This document shows positions 8,723 through 16,950 of a stretch of DNA of 32,067 nt, in pieces. The notes beneath the pieces were generated by a model. That model saw nothing but the letters and a program-made list of their open reading frames with translations. It had not been told where the DNA came from and made no database searches. The number at the start of each line of letters is the position of its first letter. Position 1 is the first letter of the stretch. The DNA comes from an uncultured Clostridium sp. (lineage in GTDB: Bacteria; Bacillota; Clostridia; TANB77; CAG-508): assembly GCA_947064765.1 (NCBI GenBank), contig CAMSWH010000014.1:1-32067 (forward strand), written 5' to 3'. The position numbers and the translations under genes are program-made.

Positions 8723-10624
8723 TTACTTTACTACTAATTTATCTATTTTTGAATTTATGTATTTTTTTAATTTTTCCATAAATATCTCTGGTTCTATTTC
8801 CTTTTTAGCTACCATATCTAATCCTTTTTCCCAACTAGCTGTTAATTCTGGATTAAGCATATCTGGAATAGATTTATTTACTATATCATATATAGCCTCT
8901 CCTTTTATTGTTGGTGTTATAATTTGAGTTTTTGAATTTATTTCTATATATTTTATACGTTCTAATTTCTTTATTATTTCTCCTCTTGTTGCTGAAGTTC
9001 CGATTCCAGCTCCTTTTATCTGTTCTCTTAGTTCTTCATCTTCAATAAGTTTTCCAGCATTTTCCATTGCTAAAACCATACCTCCTGAATTATATCTTGA
9101 AGGTGGTGAAGTTTCGGAATCTTTTGTTTCATAATTTAAAACACTTATCTCTTGACCTTTTTTTAATGCTGATAAAATACTTAAATTTTCATCTTCTTCA
9201 TCATTTTTTATTCTATTTTTTAATACTTCCAAAAATCCTTGCTTTGTACAAACTCTTCCACTGCTATTAAAGATTTCTCCTTCAACATCTATACTTAAAT
9301 TAACTTTATTATATTCTGCTGGTGGATAAAAAATTGCTATAAATCTTTTTACTATAAGTTTATATACTTCTTTTTTTAAATCAGGAAGCTTATCATAATT
9401 TTCTAATCCCTGTCCAGTAGGAATAATTGCATAGTGATCAGTAATTTTACTATCATTTACATATTTAGTTTTTACTAAATTAGTACTATACTTTTCATTA
9501 ATCATTTTTGAAATATATCCATTGATTTCTTCATCTTTGAAATTTTTATACAAACCATTTAAATTTTTACCTATCTCTTTTGCTATAGCTGTTGATAGAA
9601 CTCTTGCATCAGTTCTTGGATATGTAACTAATTTTTTTTCATATAATTCTTGAATAATCTCTAAAGTTTCATCTGGTTTTATTTTAAATACTTTTGTACA
9701 TTCATTTTGAATTTCTGCTAAGTTAAAAAGTAGTGGTGCATTTTCTTTTTGCTTAGATTTTTTTAGTTCTGATACAACTGCTTTTTTATCTTTTAAACTT
9801 ATTATAAATTTTTTTGCATGTTCTTCTGATTTAAATCCACTATCATTATATAAAAGATTGCTATTAAATAATTTAGAGGTTTCAGACACTTTCCATTCTG
9901 CCTTAAAAGAAGAACTCTCATCACCAAAATTTCCAAGTATTTTATAATATTTCGTTTTAACAAAATTTCTAATTTCTCTTTCTCTTGAAACTACCATTCC
10001 TAAAACACAAGTCATAACTCTTCCAACAGATATAGAAACTTTTTCTTCATTAATATCCTTTGCAATTCTTCTTCCAAAAATTATTGAAAGCAGTCTTGAA
10101 AAATTAATTCCTATTAGATAATCTTCTTTTGCTCTAAGATATGCTGAATCTGATAAACTATCATATTTAGACATATCTTCTGCTTCTATTATACCTCTTT
10201 GTATTTCTTCTTCTGTTTGTGAATCTATCCAAACTCTTTTCATTTTTGCATTTGGATTTGGTTTTGCCATCATAAATACAAGTCTTTGTATATATTCTCC
10301 TTCACGCCCTGAGTCACCTGCATTATATATCTCTTCGATATCTTCTCTTTGCATTAATTTTTGTATAATATTAAATTGGTTTGCAACTGCTGGTATTATT
10401 TCATACTTCCATTCTTCTGGAATAAATGGAAGTGTATCTAGTCTCCAAAACTTTAAGTTTTCATCATATGCTTCTGGGTAACTCATTGTTACTAAATGAC
10501 CTACACACCAAGTTATAATCCAATCTTTATCTTCTATATAACCATTTTTTCTATTCATATTTAATTTCAATGCTTTAGCAAATTCCATAGCTACTGATGG
10601 CTTTTCAGCGATTAATAATTTCAT
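8723..10624 (-). CDS. topB: DNA topoisomerase III (type IA)
   Basis: This type IA topoisomerase cuts one strand through a tyrosyl-phosphate link and decatenates DNA. The TOPRIM start KLLIAEKPSVA and the acidic motif AGDSGREGE (near 106-113) are present. The active-site tyrosine lies in VTYPRTDARVLS (about residue 335). The usual VGRVQTP is VGRVMTC here. The 633-residue product is shorter than Bacillus TopB and ends without visible zinc-finger cysteines. The frame opens at 10633, but AAAGGA is spaced 8 nt from ATG 10624, which I use. It is transcribed from its own promoter upstream of murA. Confidence 0.93.
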   Translation of the reverse strand: MKLLIAEKPSVAMEFAKALKLNMNRKNGYIEDKDWIITWCVGHLVTMSYPEAYDENLKFWRLDTLPFIPEEWKYEIIPAVANQFNIIQKLMQREDIEEIYNAGDSGREGEYIQRLVFMMAKPNPNAKMKRVWIDSQTEEEIQRGIIEAEDMSKYDSLSDSAYLRAKEDYLIGINFSRLLSIIFGRRIAKDINEEKVSISVGRVMTCVLGMVVSREREIRNFVKTKYYKILGNFGDESSSFKAEWKVSETSKLFNSNLLYNDSGFKSEEHAKKFIISLKDKKAVVSELKKSKQKENAPLLFNLAEIQNECTKVFKIKPDETLEIIQELYEKKLVTYPRTDARVLSTAIAKEIGKNLNGLYKNFKDEEINGYISKMINEKYSTNLVKTKYVNDSKITDHYAIIPTGQGLENYDKLPDLKKEVYKLIVKRFIAIFYPPAEYNKVNLSIDVEGEIFNSSGRVCTKQGFLEVLKNRIKNDEEDENLSILSALKKGQEISVLNYETKDSETSPPSRYNSGGMVLAMENAGKLIEDEELREQIKGAGIGTSATRGEIIKKLERIKYIEINSKTQIITPTIKGEAIYDIVNKSIPDMLNPELTASWEKGLDMVAKKEIEPEIFMEKLKKYINSKIDKLVVK

Positions 10625-10654
10625 AAGTAACATCCTTTATTCTATAATATTTGT

Positions 10655-10683
10655 ATTATATATTAAGTTTTAGTATTTTTCAA
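10655..10683 (-). promoter_or_regulatory. topB promoter
   Basis: On the minus strand TTGAAA (10683-10678), a 17-bp spacer and a perfect TATAAT (10660-10655) lie about 30 nt upstream of the topB start. It is a sigma-A-like promoter. Confidence 0.65.
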
Positions 10684-10699
10684 ATATTTTAATTAAAAT

Positions 10700-10767
10700 A
10701 GACATGGGGACGTAGATTTTATCTATAAATTTTAAATTATATAGACAAAATCTACGTCTCCATATCT
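10700..10767. repeat. Dispersed repeat, two units in inverted orientation
   Basis: Two 26-nt units (10700-10725 and 10742-10767) are inverted copies with three mismatches and a 16-nt centre, so the transcript can fold into a long hairpin. The unit core is TACGTCCCCATGTCT. Two more copies lie at 15984-16040. The GC-richer core stands out from its surroundings, and the layout resembles REP/BIME-type elements. No transposase is nearby. Confidence 0.7.
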
Positions 10768-10770
10768 AAC

Positions 10771-10803
10771 AAAAAAAGAGTAGCCATTGGCTACTCTTTT
10801 TTT
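10771..10803 (-). terminator. Terminator after the cohesin-like gene
   Basis: The stem GAGTAGCC/GGCTACTC with a 3-nt loop is flanked by seven As and seven Ts, so it can act on both strands. It lies 5 nt past the stop at 10808. Confidence 0.85.
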
Positions 10804-10807
10804 GAAA

Positions 10808-11566
10808 TTATTTTATTTCTTTATTTACTATTTCAAACTTTATATAAAATACAATTGCTAGTACTAATATAGCTCCTAATACATACATTATTGTATCTTC
10901 AACTCCTGTATAAGGAATATCTTCTCCTGATGTGTTTGTATTTGTGTTTTGTGAAACTATGCTATTGTTTGTATTAGTATTAGTATTTGTATTTGAAGTA
11001 TTGTTTGCTGTATTATTAGCTACTGGTAAAGCAATTATACTTCCATTTGATGGTGTATTTGTTATATTAGCAGTATTTCCTTCTCCTGCATTACCTACTG
11101 TTATTGATGTAGATATATCAGCAGCTGCTATTGTTGTTTCACTATTTGATGCTACTATATTTGTAAATTTAATTTCTCCACTTTTACCTGTTACACCGCT
11201 TTTTGTTTTAAAAGCTATTTGGAAAACTTTTTCTTCTGTTTTTACGAAAGTTTGTTTTGTTAATGTAATTTTTCCTGTATCAGATCCATAACTTGGAGTC
11301 CAGCTATTTAAACCATCAATACTTGAATCATTTATTGGTTCAAATACTTCCTCATCATATTTTAAATATCCACTTAATGAATTTACTCCATTTGTTCCTA
11401 CATCAAGGTTAGATATTTTAACCTCTATTGTAAATTCTGTTGATTCCGGTACTGCTGTACTACTTGGTGTCATAGTAGCTGTAAAACTTAATGCACTTAC
11501 TACTGTTGCATATACAAAAATTAACATCATTGTTATTATAGCAATTTTAAAAACTCTCTTTTTCAT
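10808..11566 (-). CDS. Sortase-anchored surface protein with a cohesin-like domain
   Basis: The 252-residue product has a signal peptide (about 1-26) and a cohesin-like domain (about 27-157). This domain carries ESTEFTIEVKISNLD, GYLKYDEEVFEP and FQIAFKTKSGVTGKSGEIKF. A threonine/asparagine-rich linker (about 160-213) follows, then an LPXTG-type signal IPYTG at 217-221, a transmembrane helix and a short charged tail. It should be displayed on the cell wall or membrane. Cohesins bind dockerins. The next gene upstream encodes a protease ending in a dockerin-like module, which suggests a docking pair. AGGAGAG precedes ATG 11566 by 7 nt. The cohesin assignment rests on pattern only; a general adhesion Ig-like fold is the alternative. 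Confidence 0.8.
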   Translation of the reverse strand: MKKRVFKIAIITMMLIFVYATVVSALSFTATMTPSSTAVPESTEFTIEVKISNLDVGTNGVNSLSGYLKYDEEVFEPINDSSIDGLNSWTPSYGSDTGKITLTKQTFVKTEEKVFQIAFKTKSGVTGKSGEIKFTNIVASNSETTIAAADISTSITVGNAGEGNTANITNTPSNGSIIALPVANNTANNTSNTNTNTNTNNSIVSQNTNTNTSGEDIPYTGVEDTIMYVLGAILVLAIVFYIKFEIVNKEIK

Positions 11567-11586
11567 TTGAACTCTCCTTTTACTTT

Positions 11587-11615
11587 AGTATAACTTTTCA
11601 CAATATAAAAATCAA
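11587..11615 (-). promoter_or_regulatory. Promoter of the cohesin-like gene
   Basis: On the minus strand TTGATT (11615-11610), a 17-bp spacer and TATACT (11592-11587) lie about 20 nt upstream of the start. The boxes and spacing match those of the protease gene promoter at 13946-13974. The 115-nt gap to the protease shows no terminator. Confidence 0.65.
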
Positions 11616-11681
11616 GTGAAAATGTGTTTTTTTATATTACATTTTGATAACATAAATAACATAATTGTTTCAATTTTAAAA

Positions 11682-13910
11682 TTATTTTGAATTATATAAA
11701 ACTATCATTTGTGATACGTCAGTTAAATCAATAATACCATCTAAATTCATGTCTGCTGCTTTTAATGCATTACCTGTTAATTGGAATTCTCTATTTTCAT
11801 TATAATGAAGAATAAGTTTTGATATATCTGTTAATTCAACTATTCCATCTGGTTTTATATCTCCTCTTACTATTAAGATATATTCTTTTCCATCTGATAA
11901 TTTTAATTTCATTCCTGTTGTTACTATAAAGCTATTGTTTGACACTTCGCTTCCAGCTTCTGTCATAACTTTTTTAGTTAAATCTGTTTTTACGTTTTCT
12001 AATAATGTACTTATTTTTGTTTCTTGAGGTATATTCATTATGTACTCATTTTCTATTTTATAAACATCTGATGATAAGTCATTTTTTATATTATTATTAT
12101 CATTATTATTATCATTGTCATTGTTATTATTGTCATTATTACTATCATTATTACTATCATTATTACTATCATTGTTGTTATCATTGTTATTATCGTTATT
12201 ATTACCATTGTTGTTATCATCACTTGGATTATTTCCAATATCTGTTCCTGGTGTTAATTCTTTATCTTTAGTAAAAGCCTTTATACAAACATCAGCTTTA
12301 TTCATATCCATATTTCCAATATTTAGATTAGTTAAGTTTATCCATGTTTTTCCACCATCCATTGATATATAACTTCTATTTTCTGAATCAACATCTCCAT
12401 ATGCTGTTCCAGCTACATTTGCCTCAACTTGAAAATAAAATTTTCCATTCTCAGAAGTTTGTTTTACAGATATTGCAAATTCATTTCCACTTAATTTTGT
12501 TTCATCAACTTTAATTCTATGATATCCTGGTGCTAATATTCCATCAGATTCACCTACTTTTACTATATTTTCTGAAGTTAATGAGTCTCCTACAAAAATT
12601 TCAACTTTTGCATAATCAGCTAATGTTATACCAACACTATCTAAAACTTCATTTTCATTTGTATTATCTCTTGTATATGTTGCTCCATAATATCCTGTAT
12701 CCATTGATGTAGTTCCTATTTGGAATACACCTCCATAATAATCATGTTGATAAATTTTATCATAATCAACATCTGAAGTTGATTCAATTCCATACATCTC
12801 ATTTTCTATAAAAGTATCTTCATAAGATATATAAATATATCCATTATCAAAAGATTGTGTTCCATAAGAATTTAAAACGATATATGCTCCATCAGATGAT
12901 GGTTTTGCTCCTTCTGCAAAGTTATCTCTTGAATAATTATCATCCCATCCTACTATTGTAATAGCATGATCTCTTATTATTGTACTATCATTACAGTTAT
13001 AAGCTGATGATGCAAAAGGTGATGATGGATTACTATAATATTTTGAATAATTACCACCTGTCATCGATGCTATTGCACCTTTTTCTACTAAATGTTCTTT
13101 AACTATATTTCTAATGCTTTCTACTTCTTCATTTGAACATTTTTCTCCATTTGCATTATAATATGAAACTGAAATTGTATTACCATTTGAATCTTTTTCA
13201 TATTTTTTAGTAATTGTTGGTAATATTGTATAATCTGTTACTATTGTATCTACATCTTTATCTATTTCACTTAAATTTACTCTTTGCTCATTATTTTCAA
13301 AAGGCATATCACTTTCTAGTACTGCACCTTGACCATTTGTTAAATAAGCAAGTCCTGAAATAGGAAGTCCACCCTTTCCAATTTCTCTACTAAACCCATT
13401 CTGATTTATTCCATCTAAAAAAGTTTTTGATGTTGCATAATCCATATGTCTTTCTGAAAAATCTTTCAATTCTGAGCTACCACTTAATAATGCAATATTA
13501 GTTTCCATAGCTTTTATTGTAGAAAATGCCCAACATTCTGTAGTATTTCCTTGATGTTCAACTCTCATATTCATTTTATCTGCTAAATTATATCTAGAAT
13601 CACTAACTGCTGCAGAAACATTCTCTAACTTATTATTCTCACTTCCTAATAATGTATTCAACAAACTTGGAACTGCATTTAATTTATATTTACTTAAAAC
13701 ACTATCTGGAGCTTCTGAATAATTAGTTTGTGGCATTAATATATTTTCTTTTTCTTCTATACTAAGTTCATTCCATTTTTTATATTCTTCTGATAAATTT
13801 ACATTAAAATCACTCGCAAAAACTTTTCCCGAAAAGATAAAAGATAAAAGAAATGTGCTTGCTACAGCTATTGTTTTTATTTTTTCCTTTTGAAACTTAA
13901 ATTTTTTCAT
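11682..13910 (-). CDS. Secreted papain-like (C1) cysteine protease with C-terminal dockerin-like module
   Basis: The product (about 742 residues) has a signal peptide ending near FSGKVFAS and a C1-family catalytic domain. The domain contains HQGNTTECWAFS (Cys 127), RDHAITIVGWDD (His 316) and VLNSYGT (Asn 348), counted from the upstream TTG. A beta-rich lectin-like region follows (about 385-545), then an Asn/Asp repeat linker (about 552-605). The last 60 residues hold two calcium-loop repeats, DIKPDGIVELTD and DMNLDGIIDLTD, spaced as in type I dockerins. Position 3 of the first loop is Lys instead of the usual Asn. The start is ATG 13910; a TTG codon lies just before it. The adjacent cohesin-like protein is the likely anchor. 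Substrate unknown. Confidence 0.85.
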   Translation of the reverse strand: MKKFKFQKEKIKTIAVASTFLLSFIFSGKVFASDFNVNLSEEYKKWNELSIEEKENILMPQTNYSEAPDSVLSKYKLNAVPSLLNTLLGSENNKLENVSAAVSDSRYNLADKMNMRVEHQGNTTECWAFSTIKAMETNIALLSGSSELKDFSERHMDYATSKTFLDGINQNGFSREIGKGGLPISGLAYLTNGQGAVLESDMPFENNEQRVNLSEIDKDVDTIVTDYTILPTITKKYEKDSNGNTISVSYYNANGEKCSNEEVESIRNIVKEHLVEKGAIASMTGGNYSKYYSNPSSPFASSAYNCNDSTIIRDHAITIVGWDDNYSRDNFAEGAKPSSDGAYIVLNSYGTQSFDNGYIYISYEDTFIENEMYGIESTSDVDYDKIYQHDYYGGVFQIGTTSMDTGYYGATYTRDNTNENEVLDSVGITLADYAKVEIFVGDSLTSENIVKVGESDGILAPGYHRIKVDETKLSGNEFAISVKQTSENGKFYFQVEANVAGTAYGDVDSENRSYISMDGGKTWINLTNLNIGNMDMNKADVCIKAFTKDKELTPGTDIGNNPSDDNNNGNNNDNNNDNNNDSNNDSNNDSNNDNNNNDNDNNNDNNNIKNDLSSDVYKIENEYIMNIPQETKISTLLENVKTDLTKKVMTEAGSEVSNNSFIVTTGMKLKLSDGKEYILIVRGDIKPDGIVELTDISKLILHYNENREFQLTGNALKAADMNLDGIIDLTDVSQMIVLYNSK
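12090..12232 (-). repeat. Tandem repeat tract encoding the Asn/Asp linker
   Basis: Near-identical triplets and 12-nt units (ATTACTATCATT on the plus strand) encode runs of Asn with Asp or Ser. The in-frame repeats could expand or shrink by slippage, changing linker length between the protease and dockerin-like parts. Confidence 0.7.
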
Positions 13911-13945
13911 CAATACACTCTCTTTCTAAATTAAAATCTATAATT

Positions 13946-13974
13946 AGTATAAACTTAGTTTTTTTAAAAATCAA
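13946..13974 (-). promoter_or_regulatory. Promoter of the C1 protease gene
   Basis: On the minus strand TTGATT (13974-13969), a 17-bp spacer and TATACT (13951-13946) lie about 35 nt upstream of ATG 13910. The boxes are identical to those of the cohesin-like gene, and the flanks TTGATTTTTA and TATACTAA are shared too. Confidence 0.6.
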
Positions 13975-14186
13975 CCTCTATTCTAGTGTTTTCAGTCATT
14001 TGATTAACTTTTTATTAAAAATATAACTACGGAAAATATAGCTTTATAAGATGTATTTTTAATATATTAAATTTTAGTAACACTTGATTTGTAACTAAAT
14101 TGTAATGTTTTCTTAATCGTCTTGATATGTATATTTGCTTTTTTTATTGTATAATATACTTATACTAAAGATTCAAGGAGTTTTAG

Positions 14187-15323
14187 ATGAGCATAAATTC
14201 TACCTTAAAAAAAGAAGGAATTAAAGTAATAGGTCAATTAAATACTTTGGAAATAAATAAAATTGCTTCAAATATTTCTGAAATAATATCTAAAGCTTTT
14301 CCAGAACATAATATAAATCAAAGTGATTTATTTATTTCAATTGCTAGGCTTAATATGTATATAGCAGAAATGCCAAATGATGCAATGGCTAAATATTTTT
14401 ATAAAAATAATTCAATATATTTTAGTAAAAATATGAACTTAGATGATATAAATTCTTTAGCTGTTCATGAATGTATACATTTTATTCAAGCTTTAACAAA
14501 CAAAAATGGAAAATTATTACGTCTTGGACTTTATAATTTACAAGGTGCTAATAATAATGGTATGGCTTTAAATGAAGCTGCTGTGCAACATATGGCTGCA
14601 ATAGCAACTAATTCAAACTTAGATACAGTTAAATACTATAATATGGAACTGTCTACTGAAAGCCCAGACTTCTATCCATTACAAACAGCATTATTAAATC
14701 AAATGATGTATTTTACTGGTACATATTCTTTATATCATAGTACTCTTTATAGTAATGATGTATTCAAAAATACATTTATTGCTAAATCTAGTAGCAAAAC
14801 TTATGCAAAAATAGAAAAAAACTTTGATTTAATATTTGAATATGAATCCAAACTTGCAGAAGAAACATATAAATTATCAGTCTCTTCTGAAGAAATAAAG
14901 AATTTACCTAAAATAAAGAAAATTAATTCAAGAATAGATGATTTAAAAGCTATAATATTTGAAAAAACATTAGAAACACAAAATCTAATAGTTATAAATT
15001 GTTTTAATCATGAATTAAGTTCTATTAAAACACTAGAAGATGTTAAAAACTTCCAATATAATTTATATAATTTTAAACATGTTTTAATATCAACAAACAA
15101 TTACAATTTCTTTAATGACTTTTATATAGATATGATGAATAAATTAGAGGAAAGAAAAGAATTCATTTTAAAATATGGAAATATATTAACACTTGATTCT
15201 TTAACAAATGAGCTTTCAACTATAGAATCAAATTCATTTGGATTTCAATTCTTCAAAAATTTATTCAGTAAATTAAAATTATTATTTGAAGAAGCAGTAA
15301 GAGAAAAAGAAGTAGATAAGTAA
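14187..15323 (+). CDS. Uncharacterised HExxH (zincin-like) protein
   Basis: I do not recognise a named family. The 378-residue product has a zincin-type motif AVHECIHFIQAL (His 94, Glu 95, His 98) and, 32 residues on, ALNEAAVQHMAA, where Glu 130 could be a third zinc ligand as in gluzincins. There is no signal peptide or membrane segment, so a cytoplasmic location is likely. The C-terminal half is long, helical and charged, ending in an amphipathic segment (FFKNLFSKLKLLFEEAV). AAGGAG is 6 nt before the ATG. A TATAAT at 14150-14155 may be its -10 box, without a good -35 at 17 nt. It is one of only three plus-strand genes here. Protease activity is inferred from the motif only. Confidence 0.75.
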   Translation: MSINSTLKKEGIKVIGQLNTLEINKIASNISEIISKAFPEHNINQSDLFISIARLNMYIAEMPNDAMAKYFYKNNSIYFSKNMNLDDINSLAVHECIHFIQALTNKNGKLLRLGLYNLQGANNNGMALNEAAVQHMAAIATNSNLDTVKYYNMELSTESPDFYPLQTALLNQMMYFTGTYSLYHSTLYSNDVFKNTFIAKSSSKTYAKIEKNFDLIFEYESKLAEETYKLSVSSEEIKNLPKIKKINSRIDDLKAIIFEKTLETQNLIVINCFNHELSSIKTLEDVKNFQYNLYNFKHVLISTNNYNFFNDFYIDMMNKLEERKEFILKYGNILTLDSLTNELSTIESNSFGFQFFKNLFSKLKLLFEEAVREKEVDK

Positions 15324-15350
15324 AGAACCTAGAAAACTAGGTTCTCTTTT
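15324..15350 (+). terminator. Terminator shared by convergent genes, inside the udg 3' end
   Basis: The stem AGAACCTAG/CTAGGTTCT (15324-15332 with 15337-15345) with an AAAA loop is followed by a T-rich run on the plus strand. It starts right after the stop of the plus-strand gene. It also encodes the last codons (Asn-Leu-Val-Phe-stop) of the minus-strand udg. Confidence 0.85.
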
Positions 15351-15895
15351 TCTGCTTCTTTTTTTACTAATTCTAAGTCATTCCAAAAATCAATTTTTTT
15401 GCTTTCATCTCTAAGCAAAGCAGCTGGATGAAAAGTTGGCATATATTTTATTCCTTTTTTTTCAATCCACTTTCCTCTGCTAGCTGTAATCCCATATTCT
15501 TCACCTAATATATTCTTTAAAGCTGTATTTCCTAATAATACAACTATTTTAGGCTGTACAACTACTACTTGATTTCTCAAATAATCTAGGCACGCCATAG
15601 CTTCCTCTTTTAGTGGTGTTCTATTATTTGGAGGTCTACATTTAACAATATTTGCAATATATATCTTTTCTCTTGAAATTCCAAGTCCAATAAAGGCTTG
15701 ATTCATTAGTTTACCTGCTTTTCCTACAAAAGGCACCCCTTCTCTATCCTCGTCTGCACCAGGACCTTCTCCTATAAACATAATCTTAGCATTTTCATCT
15801 CCATCTGAAAATACAGTATTCGTTCTTCCTTCACATAAATTACACTTATTACAAGTTTTTACTATTTCTTTTAGTTCATTTAAATCTTCGTACAT
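15329..15895 (-). CDS. udg: Family 4 uracil-DNA glycosylase (Fe-S)
   Basis: This enzyme removes uracil from DNA to start base-excision repair. The 188-residue product has the family-4 motif GEGPGADEDREGVPFVGKAG, the PTFHPAALLR motif near the C-terminus, and cysteines C15, C18, C86 (KCRPP) and C102 placed to bind a 4Fe-4S cluster. Length is normal for the family. Its 3' end converges on the zincin-like gene with 5 nt between stops. It is the last gene of a minus-strand run containing ogg, another base-excision glycosylase. Upstream, a 151-nt gap carries two dispersed repeat units. Confidence 0.93.
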   Translation of the reverse strand: MYEDLNELKEIVKTCNKCNLCEGRTNTVFSDGDENAKIMFIGEGPGADEDREGVPFVGKAGKLMNQAFIGLGISREKIYIANIVKCRPPNNRTPLKEEAMACLDYLRNQVVVVQPKIVVLLGNTALKNILGEEYGITASRGKWIEKKGIKYMPTFHPAALLRDESKKIDFWNDLELVKKEAEKENLVF

Positions 15896-15983
15896 ACACT
15901 ACCCCTTGAATCATAAAATTTATATTTTATAAAACTTTTCTCTAATTTAATTTTGTTATTAACTACAAAAAATTTTTATAGTT

Positions 15984-16040
15984 TAGACAAAATGTACGTC
16001 CCCATGTCTTATTTTAGACAACAACTACGTCCCCATGTCT
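15984..16040. repeat. Dispersed repeat, two units in direct tandem
   Basis: Two 26-nt units (15984-16009 and 16015-16040) lie 31 nt apart in the same orientation and share the core TACGTCCCCATGTCT. Each has outer AGACA and TGTCT arms that are inverted copies. The second unit ends 6 nt from the yfiH stop. They are related to the pair at 10700-10767. Confidence 0.7.
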
Positions 16041-16046
16041 TAGTAT

Positions 16047-16841
16047 TTATAAACTGATTATTGATGTAGCAAGTTTAAAATCTTTTCCTTCAGCTCTATA
16101 AGAAAAAATCTTATCTTTATTACATACACTACATATTTCAGAATCAAATATATTTTCTTTTTTAATTCCTATTTCTTCTAAAAGTATTTTATTTATCAGA
16201 ACAGTATCAATAAAATATTTTTGTTCACCACCATCTACTATCTTTCCATCTTCTATAAATTCATTACTTCTATTAGTAAATGAAAATATATTTTCACATA
16301 ACTGTTTTACATCTTCTCCTACTTCAAAATGACACTTACGTATACATGGATTTATAAAACAATTAATATCTTCTGGATTACATCTATAGTTATTAATCAT
16401 TTTTACTACAGCTTTCTGAGCAATCTTTTGAAATGTTCCTCTCCATCCTGAATGAATATTTGCAATAACTTTTTTTACTGGATCATAAAACAGAAATAAA
16501 ATACAATCAGCATTAGTTGTTGTTAATGTTATTTGAGGTTTGTCTGTTATTAATCCATCTACATCTTCAAGTTCTTCTTTTTTCATAACTCTATCTATAC
16601 ATCTTACATTTGCTGTATGCTTTTGTAAGGGCTTAACATAAGTATTTACATCTAATCCAACTGCATTAAAAATTTTATTATAACTATCCTTTTCTTCTTT
16701 TGAGTTACTTCTAAAATTAATGTTTTCTCCTTTTAAAGTATATGCATGTTTAATACCATATTCTAATAACTTTTTAAATTGTATATATTCTATACCTTCT
16801 GCTTTTTTATATATTATATTTTCATTTTCTAAAATACTCAA
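16047..16841 (-). CDS. pgeF: Peptidoglycan editing factor PgeF / YfiH (DUF152, purine nucleosidase-like)
   Basis: This is the YfiH/DUF152 family, linked to purine nucleoside phosphorolysis and, in E. coli, to removal of wrong amino acids from UDP-MurNAc. Older databases call it a laccase-type oxidase. The 264-residue product shows the metal-binding triad: His 75 (QKHTANV), Cys 113 (NADC) and His 130 (NIHSGWRGTF). The PCIRKCHFEVGEDV motif follows. The start is TTG 16841 with GAGGAG 6 nt upstream. It lies downstream of alr, so both neighbours touch wall precursor metabolism. The 109-nt gap to alr shows no clear signal. Confidence 0.9.
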   Translation of the reverse strand: MSILENENIIYKKAEGIEYIQFKKLLEYGIKHAYTLKGENINFRSNSKEEKDSYNKIFNAVGLDVNTYVKPLQKHTANVRCIDRVMKKEELEDVDGLITDKPQITLTTTNADCILFLFYDPVKKVIANIHSGWRGTFQKIAQKAVVKMINNYRCNPEDINCFINPCIRKCHFEVGEDVKQLCENIFSFTNRSNEFIEDGKIVDGGEQKYFIDTVLINKILLEEIGIKKENIFDSEICSVCNKDKIFSYRAEGKDFKLATSIISL

Positions 16842-16950
16842 AATTTTCTCCTCTTAATTAAAATTATATTTTTACTATATTTTAAATTACTACCTAATTT
16901 TGAAGCTATTACAAGTAAATAGTTTTATTTACATTACAACTATGTTCATT

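Noticed and set aside
12090..12232. CRISPR-like or minisatellite array
   Set aside because: The repeats are in frame, contiguous and code for an Asn/Asp linker. There are no spacers.
12005..12372. Plus-strand frames opposite the protease linker
   Set aside because: They consist of low-complexity Tyr/His/Leu runs that mirror the repeat tract.
16047..16841. Multicopper laccase
   Set aside because: The family was once labelled this way, but the His-Cys-His triad and family knowledge point to the PgeF/YfiH group.
16915..16932. Short inverted repeat GTAAATA/TATTTAC downstream of alr as a terminator
   Set aside because: The stem is only 7 bp, all A/T except the end pair, and has no T-tract.
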